Part shown: positions 23,329-32,059 of the stretch, piece by piece
Numbering within the stretch: position 1 is the first letter of the stretch
Layout: each line of letters opens with the position of its first letter
Assembly (NCBI GenBank): GCA_045536025.1
Contig: JAZSMT010000010.1
Span: forward strand, 62,001 to 126,000
Reading direction: 5' to 3'
Source: HGM11412 sp045536025
GTDB taxonomy: Bacteria > Bacillota > Clostridia > Christensenellales > Borkfalkiaceae
DNA length: 64,000 bases
Made by a program: the position numbers and the translations under genes
The notes under the pieces: generated by a model
What the model saw: the letters and a program-made list of their open reading frames with translations, nothing else
The model's database searches: none
Told to the model about the DNA's origin: nothing

Positions 23329-26091
23329 ATGCTTGCACTTAAAAATATTGTAAAAGACTATTACGTCGCAAGTGAAACTGTACACGCGCTAAAGGGCGTG
23401 TCAATCAACTTTAGAAAAAGTGAATTCGTATCAATTTTAGGTCCGTCTGGTTGCGGTAAAACAACGCTACTTAATATTATCGGCGGTCTTGATAGATATA
23501 CCTCGGGCGATTTAGTAATCAACTCAAAATCCACAAAACTCTACACCGATAGAGATTGGGACGTGTATAGAAACCACAGAATAGGCTTTATCTTTCAAAG
23601 CTATAACCTTATTCCTCACCAAACCGTGCTAGGAAACGTTGAGCTTGCGCTTACGATAGCGGGCGTAGGAAAGGAAGAGCGTATCCGCCGTGCAAAACAG
23701 GCGCTTGATAGAGTGGGGCTTAAAGACCAATATTATAAAAAGCCCAATCAGCTTTCGGGCGGTCAATGCCAGCGCGTTGCAATTGCAAGAGCGCTTGTTA
23801 ACGATCCTGAAATTTTACTTGCCGACGAGCCTACGGGTGCGCTTGATACCGTTACCAGCGTTCAAATTATGGATTTGATTAAAGAAATATCCGAAGAGCG
23901 TTTGGTAATTATGGTAACTCACAACCCCGAGCTTGCCGATAAATATTCGTCGCGTATAGTTAGGATGCTTGACGGCAACTTGATTGAAGATACTATGCCG
24001 TATTCCGACGAGGACGAGCAAAGTGAAGTTTTATACGAGTCCACCCAAGAAGAACCTAAATCTTCTAAGAAAAAAGAAAAGGCAAAAATGTCTTTCTTTA
24101 CTGCTTTTAAGCTCTCCGCTAGAAACCTCATTTCTAAAAAGGGTAGAACGGCAATGGTCGGCTTTGCAGGCTCAATCGGCATTATAGGTATTGCCCTCGT
24201 TCTTGCATTTTCAGCCGGCATTAAAGGCTACGTTGCCTCAATGCAAGACGATATGCTGTCAGGTAACCCCATAACAATCACCGAATCGACGTACGATTTG
24301 GACGCGCTATCTGATATGATGGGCAACGTTCAAAAGGAAGAAATTATAAAACAGCCAAACAGAGTTTACGTCGACTCTATGGTGGAATACTTTATCAAAA
24401 TGGGCAAAGTGTCCGACAGCATGCTCGTAAAAAACAACATAACGCCTGCATATATTCAGTACGTTAAAAATATGCCAAGCAATTATTACTCTGCAACGAC
24501 TCACGGTTACGGTATAAATATTCACAACAACGTATTCACGAACGTTCGCGAAACGGGCAAAGCAGAAGATACAAATCTTTCTATAACCGCACTCACTTCG
24601 TTATATACCGAAATACTTAAAAAGACCTCGTTTGAAGAATACGCAAACTACGTAAATATGTTTATTCCGTCAATGGAGCAAGCCCCATCTAGTGAAGACT
24701 ACATTAAAGAGCAGTATAAAGTTCACGGCAAAGTGGCTACCGCTAAAGACGAGATTATGCTAGTTATCAATAAAGATAGTGAAGTGTCAGACCTACTTCT
24801 TGCAATGCTCGGCTACTACACGCAAGACGAGTTTGTAAATCTTGTTTACAAAGCTGACTGTGATTGTGAACTTAATAAAACGGGCAACGCGCACGACAGT
24901 GATTGTAATTACGGCAAAAACCTCATTAATAAACCTAATCTTGACAGAGAATATTTTACTTATGAAGAGATTTTGAGCCAAAACAAGACTTTCTACTGGT
25001 ATCCAAATAGCAAGCTTTATAGCTTAGATAACACTATTCCGATGATGCCGACTTATAAGTACAACGCCTATAGCGATAGTTCTTGGAATACGGATACTAG
25101 CGCGTTAAAACTCAAGGTCGTAGGCATTTTACAGCCTAAAGAAAGCGTATCCTACGGTTGTTTAAGCTCAGGCATATATTATACCGAGGCTCTTACTAAT
25201 CACGTTCTTTCGGCAACTAAAGCTGAAGAAAACGGGCTTGTGGACTACGTTGAAAAAATTGACGAAACTACCGAAATGGGCGCAGGTATGATTTATTCGC
25301 TTAGCGGATTATTGAGCGAAAACGGTCAAGGTATTTCCTATAACGTCGACTTTACGCACGCGGGCGAGACCTTTACCGCAAAAAAATATCTTTCCCTTAC
25401 GTCGGGTGGTGGTATGCTCAGTGCAATGATGGGTGGAAATACTACGCCTATCGATATTAAAAACGGCATTATCCGCACGCTTGGCGGTAACGACGTTGCA
25501 AATTCTATAACCATTTATCCTATCGACTTTGACAATAAAGATTTAGTAACCGATTACCTCGATAAGTGGAACGACGACGGCAATATCACCGTTGACGGTA
25601 AAGTTTTAACTAAAAACGACAGAGATAGGGTTAAATATACCGATACGCTTTCTCTAATTATCAACCTTATAAACACTATGATTGACGTTATTTCCTACGC
25701 GCTTATAGCGTTTACTTCGGTATCGCTCGTCGTTTCAACCGTTATGATAGGTATAATCACCTACGTATCCGTAGTTGAAAGAATTAAAGAAATCGGCGTT
25801 ATTCGTTCGCTTGGCGGTAGAAAGAAAGACGTAAGCTATCTCTTCAACGCTGAAACCTTTATTATCGGCTTGCTTGCAGGCTTAATAGGTATAGGTGCAA
25901 CTTATCTAATATCCGAAATAATAAACGCTATCTTATATCCTCTTATCGGTATAAGGCGTATAGCCCTTTTACCTGTTGGCGATGCAGTTTTAATGGTATT
26001 ATTAAGCGTAGCTTTAACTTTAATTTCAGGTTTAATTCCTGCAAAGAGTGCGGCTAATAAAGACCCTGTTATAGCACTTCGCACCGAATAA
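23329..26091 (+). CDS. MacB-type ABC transporter, fused ATPase and FtsX-like permease
   Basis: A 920-residue single-chain half transporter. Residues 1-230 are a LolD/MacB-type ATPase: Walker A GPSGCGKTT (38-46), Q-loop IFQSYNLIP, signature LSGGQCQR, Walker B ILLADEPTGALD. After an acidic/basic linker comes transmembrane segment 1 (about 280-300), a large external domain (about 300-755) and three C-terminal membrane segments of the FtsX type. MacB-type proteins work by mechanotransmission, exporting peptides or acting in antimicrobial resistance. The external domain holds a small four-cysteine insertion near residues 510-522 (CDCELNKTGNAHDSDC). AAGGAG precedes the ATG. Monocistronic, with repeat copy E starting two bases after the stop. 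Confidence 0.9.
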   Translation: MLALKNIVKDYYVASETVHALKGVSINFRKSEFVSILGPSGCGKTTLLNIIGGLDRYTSGDLVINSKSTKLYTDRDWDVYRNHRIGFIFQSYNLIPHQTVLGNVELALTIAGVGKEERIRRAKQALDRVGLKDQYYKKPNQLSGGQCQRVAIARALVNDPEILLADEPTGALDTVTSVQIMDLIKEISEERLVIMVTHNPELADKYSSRIVRMLDGNLIEDTMPYSDEDEQSEVLYESTQEEPKSSKKKEKAKMSFFTAFKLSARNLISKKGRTAMVGFAGSIGIIGIALVLAFSAGIKGYVASMQDDMLSGNPITITESTYDLDALSDMMGNVQKEEIIKQPNRVYVDSMVEYFIKMGKVSDSMLVKNNITPAYIQYVKNMPSNYYSATTHGYGINIHNNVFTNVRETGKAEDTNLSITALTSLYTEILKKTSFEEYANYVNMFIPSMEQAPSSEDYIKEQYKVHGKVATAKDEIMLVINKDSEVSDLLLAMLGYYTQDEFVNLVYKADCDCELNKTGNAHDSDCNYGKNLINKPNLDREYFTYEEILSQNKTFYWYPNSKLYSLDNTIPMMPTYKYNAYSDSSWNTDTSALKLKVVGILQPKESVSYGCLSSGIYYTEALTNHVLSATKAEENGLVDYVEKIDETTEMGAGMIYSLSGLLSENGQGISYNVDFTHAGETFTAKKYLSLTSGGGMLSAMMGGNTTPIDIKNGIIRTLGGNDVANSITIYPIDFDNKDLVTDYLDKWNDDGNITVDGKVLTKNDRDRVKYTDTLSLIINLINTMIDVISYALIAFTSVSLVVSTVMIGIITYVSVVERIKEIGVIRSLGGRKKDVSYLFNAETFIIGLLAGLIGIGATYLISEIINAILYPLIGIRRIALLPVGDAVLMVLLSVALTLISGLIPAKSAANKDPVIALRTE

Positions 26092-26092
26092 T

Positions 26093-26281
26093 TTTAAAGC
26101 GCTATTTCGGGCATTATACATCGTTTCTACTTAGCCGATAAACTCGATGACCAAGTAGGTCAATCTCTGCTTATCGTCAACGCGCGCCTCGTCTAATACC
26201 CAAACTAGCACTTTAAACATAAGTTTAAATAGGTTTATGGTGTGTCGAGTCTCGCCTAACTTGTTTCTAACGCCTTAAAGT
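26093..26281 (+). repeat. Interspersed intergenic repeat, copy E (compound)
   Basis: A first full-length copy at about 26093-26217 and the 3' half of another at about 26228-26281. The hairpin of the first copy is GAT-GACC (26146-26152), loop AAGTA, GGTC, bulged A (26162), ATC (26163-26165), with an outer GATAA/TTATC pair. Ends TTTTAAAGCGCTA and the complement of TAACGCCTTAAAG form an inverted repeat. The 3' family box occurs twice (GCGCCTCGTCTAA and GAGTCTCGCCTAACTTG). This compound, a terminator and a promoter account for the whole 369-base gap before the next gene. Confidence 0.75.
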
Positions 26282-26302
26282 TGTAATAAGTAACTTAAAA
26301 TT

Positions 26303-26326
26303 AGCACGGCTTAGCCGTGCTTTTTT
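26303..26326 (+). terminator. Terminator after the ABC transporter and repeat E
   Basis: Perfect 8-bp stem AGCACGGC/GCCGTGCT with a TTA loop and a T6 run. Confidence 0.88.
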
Positions 26327-26389
26327 CGTTGCAAATAGCACATACTGTTGTTAAGTAAAATTTTTTGAAATTAAAAATACCAAAAAGTG

Positions 26390-26418
26390 TTGATATATTT
26401 ATAAATATATGTTAATAT
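26390..26418 (+). promoter_or_regulatory. Promoter of the duplicated-domain membrane protein gene
   Basis: TTGATA (26390-26395), 17-base spacer, TAATAT (26413-26418), in very AT-rich DNA. A second TATAAT at 26439-26444 lacks a -35 partner. Confidence 0.5.
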
Positions 26419-26460
26419 ATTACTATTAAAAATTTTGATATAATTAAATCGTTGGTGTTT

Positions 26461-28620
26461 ATGAATTTTAAAAAATTTGTTATCGCCACGTTGACGGCTT
26501 TTGCGTTAATTTTTCTTCCCCTTTCCCTTCAAACGGCAAGGGCTGAAGATTTAACGCTTGAAGAGCATATTGAGATTTTGTCGTCGGGTTATTCCACCGC
26601 AATAAGTGTGAGTGACGTTACCCGAGATAACAACGAAGAGCTCTTTACTTCAACGGGTGGCGCCGTCTTGTCGGCGGAAGCGATTATGTCGCAAGTTACA
26701 ACCGAAGAATATGAAACGCTTTATTGGGAGAAGCACTCTACCGTCTTTAACTTTTTTAAGAGGGTAGTTACCTATCAGCTTGAAAACGGCTTTGATAAAG
26801 ACGAATATTCCTCTGCTAAAAACGGTATTGAACTTATCAACTCTAAATTAAGTGATGCCGTAGCTAACGTTGGGCGTTCCGAGACTTATGAGGGCGTAAT
26901 TAGTTCGGCGCAAGAGTTCTACTCGTTTATGCGTTCTACTAATTTTTCGAAAAAAGCGTTCGAGCTCGTTACGGATAGCGAACAGTCCGTAAAAGTTACC
27001 GTTACTTGTCAAACCCCCATCTTTGCGACGGACGACGTGTTGACGGTTACCGATTTTACCGATCCAGTAGTTACCGTAGATACTATACTTGCAAGTGGCA
27101 AGCACGAAGATTTATCTTCAAAACCAAATCTAGGTGTTGCACGCTATGTCTCGATAAGATGGGAAAGAGACGGCGCTACTATCGAGGGAGATAGCGTTCC
27201 AAAAGGCGAAAATGAAGAAGACTTATCTTGTTCCGTTAATTTTTTAATTGATATTTCTTCGTTAGGGCTTGACACCGATGATTTAACCTCTCTTCAAATC
27301 GTTAGATATTTAGGCGAAGGGCAAGTTGAAATCTTAGACGGTGTTACCGTTACTGAAGATGATAATATTCGATTTACCTTAAGTAGTTTTGGCGACGATA
27401 TCGATGGTGAAAACGATTTAGATTTTGCAATTTTATTAGAAGATTACTTGCATAAAGATTACGCCACCCTTTTAAAATCAGGCTATTCTTATCTTTTAGA
27501 TTTTTACGCCAAAGGTGGTGTTATTTCAGAAGATAACCAAGAAGAACTTTTATATTTTACCAAATGTGCTTCAACGTCAGCAGAAGTTTTAAAAACGTTA
27601 GTTGATGAAAGCGAATACGACAGAAAATATCGCAATCAACATATAGACGTATTTAGAGTTTTTAAAAACGTAACGCTGTATAATCTTAACAAAAACTTTG
27701 ACGAAAGCGACTATTCTCCTTCCGATAACGGAATAGTTTTATTACACAATAAACTGTACGAGGCAAGGGGTAAGATATCAAATGCCACCTCTGTTATGGA
27801 CGTAGAAAATGCGTACCAAGAATTTCTTGAGTTTATCTCGTCTGGCGAGGTTTCTAAAAAGACTGATAAGCTCTCTACTAATAACGAGCAGGCTATTCAA
27901 GTATCCGTTCAAGCTAGTTCACCTATTTTCGGAGATGACGACGTTTTAGTTACTAAAAAGTTTTTAGATTCGGTAATTATTAAAAACACGCAAATTGCAC
28001 TTATTGATAACGAGAATTTGTTAGATCCCACAAACGGCGTTGCTTATTTCTTCTCGATAAGATGGGTAAGAGACGGCGTTATTATAAGAGGGGACGAAGC
28101 CTCTCCGACCAAAGTAACCTTTATGGTTGACGTTTCTCAGATGGGCGTTACCGTGGACGATAGCTCTTGTATGCAAATCGTAAGATATCTAGGAAATCAA
28201 GAGGTAGCTTTTATAAATGCAAGTTTAGTGGAGGGTAAAATCGTCTTCTCGCTTGACAATTTTGGTGGAGATATCGAAGGCAATTACGACCTTGACTTTG
28301 CAGTCGTTATAAAAGGTCATCAGCTTGAAGCTCCGTCAACGGTTGGCAAATTTATAAACGAAAACAAGGTAATCGTTATATCGGTAGCTGGTGCGATAGT
28401 TTTACTTTATCTTTTAATCAAGGTTATCAAAATCAACTCAAGGCGCAGAAAGAGAAAACAATATAAGCAGTTTAGGCGCGAATACAGGGCGTTTACTAAA
28501 TATAAGAAAAAGCAAAAGAAAGAGAAAAAGCATTTGAAAAAGCAAATGCGATTTGACAAAAAGCAAAAGCGCTTGGAGTTAAAACAAAAACGTTTTGAGA
28601 ACAAATTAAAACGAAAGTAA
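26461..28620 (+). CDS. Unrecognised anchored protein with a tandem-duplicated external domain
   Basis: A 719-residue protein I do not recognise. It has a signal peptide (1-28, ending LQTARA), then two copies of a roughly 300-residue unit (about 33-328 and 329-625). Matching landmarks in the copies are LSSGYST/LKSGYSY, FNFFKRVVTYQLENGFD/FRVFKNVTLYNLNKNFD, YVSIRWERDG/FFSIRWVRDG, LQIVRYLG/MQIVRYLG and FGDDIDGENDLDFA/FGGDIEGNYDLDFA. A single transmembrane helix follows (about 636-656) and then a 60-residue tail of mostly Lys, Arg and Phe in a repeating KQKR pattern, presumably cytoplasmic. ATG 26461 is preferred over the TTG at 26452 because it gives a clean signal peptide; the Shine-Dalgarno is poor. 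The next gene, also a membrane protein, follows at 46 bases. Confidence 0.85.
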   Translation: MNFKKFVIATLTAFALIFLPLSLQTARAEDLTLEEHIEILSSGYSTAISVSDVTRDNNEELFTSTGGAVLSAEAIMSQVTTEEYETLYWEKHSTVFNFFKRVVTYQLENGFDKDEYSSAKNGIELINSKLSDAVANVGRSETYEGVISSAQEFYSFMRSTNFSKKAFELVTDSEQSVKVTVTCQTPIFATDDVLTVTDFTDPVVTVDTILASGKHEDLSSKPNLGVARYVSIRWERDGATIEGDSVPKGENEEDLSCSVNFLIDISSLGLDTDDLTSLQIVRYLGEGQVEILDGVTVTEDDNIRFTLSSFGDDIDGENDLDFAILLEDYLHKDYATLLKSGYSYLLDFYAKGGVISEDNQEELLYFTKCASTSAEVLKTLVDESEYDRKYRNQHIDVFRVFKNVTLYNLNKNFDESDYSPSDNGIVLLHNKLYEARGKISNATSVMDVENAYQEFLEFISSGEVSKKTDKLSTNNEQAIQVSVQASSPIFGDDDVLVTKKFLDSVIIKNTQIALIDNENLLDPTNGVAYFFSIRWVRDGVIIRGDEASPTKVTFMVDVSQMGVTVDDSSCMQIVRYLGNQEVAFINASLVEGKIVFSLDNFGGDIEGNYDLDFAVVIKGHQLEAPSTVGKFINENKVIVISVAGAIVLLYLLIKVIKINSRRRKRKQYKQFRREYRAFTKYKKKQKKEKKHLKKQMRFDKKQKRLELKQKRFENKLKRK

Positions 28621-28666
28621 GAAAAACTTGAAAGGAATAAAATAAACATATTTTAAAAGGTGATTT

Positions 28667-29989
28667 ATGGAAAAAATTATTGAATTTTTCAACAATCTCA
28701 AAGAACAAGCAGTTAGTTTGTACAATAACACGTTAGTGCCTTTATGGCCACTAGAAGAGAAGGTTCCCCTTTGGTGGGTTCTCGCAGGTATTGGCGGTAT
28801 TTTACTTCTCGTTATTATAATACGTATCGCAACTGCTAAAAGAAGAAAGAAGAGGAACGTTAATTTCTACTTCCAAGGTGGGCTTTACAAAACCGTTAAG
28901 GCTAAATATAAAAAAGCTATTAAGTTCCCCGAACCTCCCGTTAAAGAGGGTTACACTTTCGTTAACTGGTGTGTTGATAGGACTTTGAAAACTCCTTACG
29001 AAAAGGCTTTTCTTGACCGCATGAGAGATTTAAATCTTCACGCTCGTTACGAAAAGGAGGTTGTTGCTCCTCCCGTTGCTTACGCTGGTCCGTATAACGC
29101 TCCTTATAGCACTATGCAACCTACCACGGCTGTGCCGATGGCAAGCACAGCGCCCGCAGGTGCGGTTACCCCCGTCGTTTCAGGCGAATACGGCCCCGTA
29201 ATGGAAAATCAAGAATTGATACCCTACGGACCTTCTTATTACTACGATGAAATTAGATACGCTATGCTCAGCTATGAAAGAGCTATGCAGTTCAAAAAAC
29301 TCGGAGTTTTAAGAAAGCAAATAGTTGCTGAAATGTTTGAAAAAGACGGTGTTATCAACCTTTACTTAAAGCTTGACCCTGAATATATGCAAGAAAAGGG
29401 CTACAAAGTAGAGCGCTATGAAGAAGAAATGTTCTCTATCGTTCCCTGTAAAAAAGTTGTTAACAGCAAGGAAGATTTAGAAGAGGCGTTAAAGCTCGTT
29501 AAAGAGACCATGACGGTTAACAACATGGTAAAAAGCGGTATAACGTTTGCACAAAAACCTGCAAGCACGCAAGAGGCGAGAGAAAGCGGTTTTGCCTTCT
29601 TCGTTAAAAATGAAACCGTTGCAACGAGTATAGACGACTACTATAGGCTTTTAAGAGCTATAGTTCTTAGCTATCATAAACCCGACAACGTTAAGACGCC
29701 TGACAGCTTTAAGAATAAGATGATTCTTAGAATTTATAAAAAAGGCGAAACGCTTAAAGTGTTCTTGGCGCTTGATCCCGTTGAAGAGGGACTTGCCGTT
29801 GATAGCAGTTATTCGGATGCTCCTGCACTTATCGAAGTTAAAACGGCTGAAGACTGTGTTAAGGCTAACGAGTTTATCGATAAAGTTATGTACCGCCACG
29901 GTATGGTAAGAAAGCCCGAAAGAGCTACCGTATCCCTTGACGACACTATCGAAAAGAACTGCGGTTTCGGTTATAGAATCAAAAATTAA
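28667..29989 (+). CDS. Unrecognised membrane protein with InlB-type repeat and two MmcQ/YjbR-like units
   Basis: A 440-residue protein. Residues 34-54 form one membrane helix, followed by RRKKR, so the long C-terminal part should be cytoplasmic. After it comes a segment resembling an InlB/Flg_new beta-grasp repeat (about 66-128, with GYTFVNWCVDRTLKTPY), a Pro/Ala/Tyr linker (129-190), and two similar alpha/beta units (about 193-290 and 306-425), each with a long helix, a VINLYLKLDP or LKVFLALDP strand pair and an acidic helix, which recall MmcQ/YjbR-type folds. AAGG precedes the ATG. InlB-type repeats are normally outside the cell, so the predicted topology is odd. Function unknown; co-transcription with the upstream gene is likely. 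Confidence 0.8.
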   Translation: MEKIIEFFNNLKEQAVSLYNNTLVPLWPLEEKVPLWWVLAGIGGILLLVIIIRIATAKRRKKRNVNFYFQGGLYKTVKAKYKKAIKFPEPPVKEGYTFVNWCVDRTLKTPYEKAFLDRMRDLNLHARYEKEVVAPPVAYAGPYNAPYSTMQPTTAVPMASTAPAGAVTPVVSGEYGPVMENQELIPYGPSYYYDEIRYAMLSYERAMQFKKLGVLRKQIVAEMFEKDGVINLYLKLDPEYMQEKGYKVERYEEEMFSIVPCKKVVNSKEDLEEALKLVKETMTVNNMVKSGITFAQKPASTQEARESGFAFFVKNETVATSIDDYYRLLRAIVLSYHKPDNVKTPDSFKNKMILRIYKKGETLKVFLALDPVEEGLAVDSSYSDAPALIEVKTAEDCVKANEFIDKVMYRHGMVRKPERATVSLDDTIEKNCGFGYRIKN

Positions 29990-29995
29990 CTAAAG

Positions 29996-30029
29996 AAAAG
30001 GCGTAAAGCGTAGATGCTTTGCGTCTTTT
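29996..30029 (+). terminator. Terminator after the membrane-protein pair
   Basis: AAAAGGCGTAAAGC pairs with GCTTTGCGTCTTTT (14 pairs with two G-U) around a GTAGAT loop. Confidence 0.75.
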
Positions 30030-30064
30030 GAAAGTTATGTAGCAAAATAAAAGGAAGTAAAAAA

Positions 30065-30535
30065 ATGGAAAAAATTATTCTTACCGCTGAAGGTAAAAAG
30101 GAACTTGAACAAAGACTTAACGTTCTTAAAAACGAGCTTATTCCGCAAGTAGTTCAAAGAATTAAAGTTGCGAGAGAGCAGGGTGACTTATCTGAAAACG
30201 CCGAGTATACTTCGGCAAGAGAAGAGCAAGGCAAGTTAGAGGGCGAAAAGCACGATATTGAAACCAAGCTTAAATACGGCGAAGTTATTACTGCAACCGC
30301 TAAAAAGGACGTTATTGAGGTAGGCACTAAGCTTAAATATCTTGATATTGAAGAAAACGAAGAATACGTGTTTACTATCGTAGGCACGGCTGAAGCTGAC
30401 CTTACCAAAGGTAAAATATCTAACGAATCTCCACTTGGAAAAGTATTGATGGGTAAAAAGGTTGGTGACGTTTGTGTTGTAAACGCGCCCAAGGGTGGCA
30501 ACTACGAAATTAAAGTTTTAGATATTTTAGACTAA
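30065..30535 (+). CDS. greA: Transcription elongation factor GreA
   Basis: Rescues backtracked RNA polymerase by stimulating transcript cleavage. The 156 residues contain the N-terminal coiled coil with the tip motif GDLSENAEYTSAREEQ (acidic residues Asp and Glu at the tip) and the C-terminal FKBP-like domain ending SPLGKVLMGKKVGD. Length is standard. AAGGAAG precedes the ATG. The next gene starts one base after the stop. Confidence 0.97.
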   Translation: MEKIILTAEGKKELEQRLNVLKNELIPQVVQRIKVAREQGDLSENAEYTSAREEQGKLEGEKHDIETKLKYGEVITATAKKDVIEVGTKLKYLDIEENEEYVFTIVGTAEADLTKGKISNESPLGKVLMGKKVGDVCVVNAPKGGNYEIKVLDILD

Positions 30536-30536
30536 G

Positions 30537-31451
30537 ATGGTAAACAAGATAACTAAAAAAAGGCTTAAAAACGTCATAGTGTACGACGGTATTAAAATAG
30601 TGGCTTTATCAGCTTTACTATGCCTAATTTTGATACTCGTTTTTAATGCTTTTTCCAAAAAACCGTCTAGTGGGCAAGACTTCAAACTAATTATAGACGA
30701 AGACTTATACACGGGCGACGATATGAGTGGTTTTTTTGGCGAGTTATTTGAAAACGGCGTTACAAACGGTGGTTTTTCATACGAGAGTTTAGAGGGTGAA
30801 ACGATATATTTAAGAAGTAATGATGAGAGCCCTAAAAACTACGTTTTGAATTCTGTTTACGTCGAACTGTCACAAGACGACGTTTGTGTTTTAACTGAAG
30901 AGATATATCAGCAATATATCACGCAAAGTAACGCGGTCGATTTAATAAAGTATATTAGCGATGCAAAAGCTTTTTTAATAAACGAGGGGCTTTGCAATGA
31001 AAGTGGTGAGTTTAGCGTAAGCGCGGTGAACGCATACTTTGATAGAACTCGTTCAAAAGACAATAGATTTAAAACTGCACAGCAAATTAAAAAAGGCAAA
31101 GAGGACGAGTTTGAGAGGATAAAAGCAATTTGGAATAACGCTACCGCCCTCGAGGCTTGTTTTACAGCTCATCCCGAACTTTTAGACGAGAGGTCGTACG
31201 AACTTGGTGGATATACCATAACGGGCAAGTTTGCTCTTAAAATCGAGGCACTTAATGGTAAAAACGATAGGTACGTTGAAAATCTATTCAAGCGTTCCTA
31301 CACGAACGAAGAGGGAGAAAGCGTTTACACGACGAAAGGTATTTACGTTGCTTTTGGCAACAATCTTGATGCCGACGGCGACTTATTTTACGAAAAATTA
31401 GCGTTTTTATACACTCTTATTAACACGTACAGTACGTATATTAACATATGA
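30537..31451 (+). CDS. Membrane-anchored protein of unknown function
   Basis: A 304-residue protein with a basic N-terminus, one membrane helix (about 19-38, IVALSALLCLILILVFNAF) and an external part without recognised motifs. It sits between greA and tmk, overlapping tmk by four bases, so it is in an operon with replication and translation genes. No Shine-Dalgarno is visible; the start one base after the greA stop suggests translation by coupling. I cannot assign a role. Confidence 0.75.
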   Translation: MVNKITKKRLKNVIVYDGIKIVALSALLCLILILVFNAFSKKPSSGQDFKLIIDEDLYTGDDMSGFFGELFENGVTNGGFSYESLEGETIYLRSNDESPKNYVLNSVYVELSQDDVCVLTEEIYQQYITQSNAVDLIKYISDAKAFLINEGLCNESGEFSVSAVNAYFDRTRSKDNRFKTAQQIKKGKEDEFERIKAIWNNATALEACFTAHPELLDERSYELGGYTITGKFALKIEALNGKNDRYVENLFKRSYTNEEGESVYTTKGIYVAFGNNLDADGDLFYEKLAFLYTLINTYSTYINI

Positions 31452-32059
31452 AAGGTTTATTTATAACGTTTGAGGGTTGCGAGGGTAGTGGCAAGTCCAC
31501 GCAAATAGAACTTTATCGCAAATACCTCGAAGAAAAAAACATTGAATATTTATTCGTAAGAGAACCGGGCGGAACGGAGATATCCGAAAAAATCCGCGCG
31601 ATTATTTTAGACGTGAAAAACAGCGAGATGTCAGATGAGGCTGAAGCTTTGTTATACGCTTCCGCCAGAGCTCAACTAATTCGCGAAAAAATCTTGCCTT
31701 CATTAAATGCTGGCAAGCTAGTTTTATGCGATAGATACATTGACTCTTCTTTTGCATACCAAGCGTATGCTAGGGGCTTAGGTATGGAATTTATATCCAA
31801 GATAAACTCCTATGCAATTGATAATTGTATGCCCGATAAAACGGTGTTTTTAAACATTTCTTCAAAGCAGGCGTTTGAGAGAAAGGGCGGTGCGGATAAG
31901 GACGATAGGCTTGAGCTTTCCGGCGAAGATTTTCATCAAAAGGTTTTTGACGGGTATATCGAGCTTTCTAAAATTTACTCTGACAGGTTTATACTTATAG
32001 ACTGCTTAGGTAAAAAAGAGCAAACTCATAAAAATATTATCAAGGCATTAGGTATTTAA
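31448..32059 (+). CDS. tmk: Thymidylate kinase
   Basis: Phosphorylates dTMP to dTDP. The 203-residue protein has the P-loop FEGCEGSGKSTQ (about 8-19), the DR(Y/H)-type motif LCDRYIDSSFAYQ, and VREPGGTEISEKIR. It overlaps the preceding gene by ATGA and holB by one base (TAATG). The order tmk-holB-ricT-(trmN)-rsmI is the familiar Firmicutes arrangement. Confidence 0.97.
   Translation: MKGLFITFEGCEGSGKSTQIELYRKYLEEKNIEYLFVREPGGTEISEKIRAIILDVKNSEMSDEAEALLYASARAQLIREKILPSLNAGKLVLCDRYIDSSFAYQAYARGLGMEFISKINSYAIDNCMPDKTVFLNISSKQAFERKGGADKDDRLELSGEDFHQKVFDGYIELSKIYSDRFILIDCLGKKEQTHKNIIKALGI

Noticed and set aside
23329..26091. Two separate genes for ATPase and permease
   Set aside because: A single uninterrupted frame of 920 codons with no internal stop or ribosome site; fusion is standard for MacB-type proteins.
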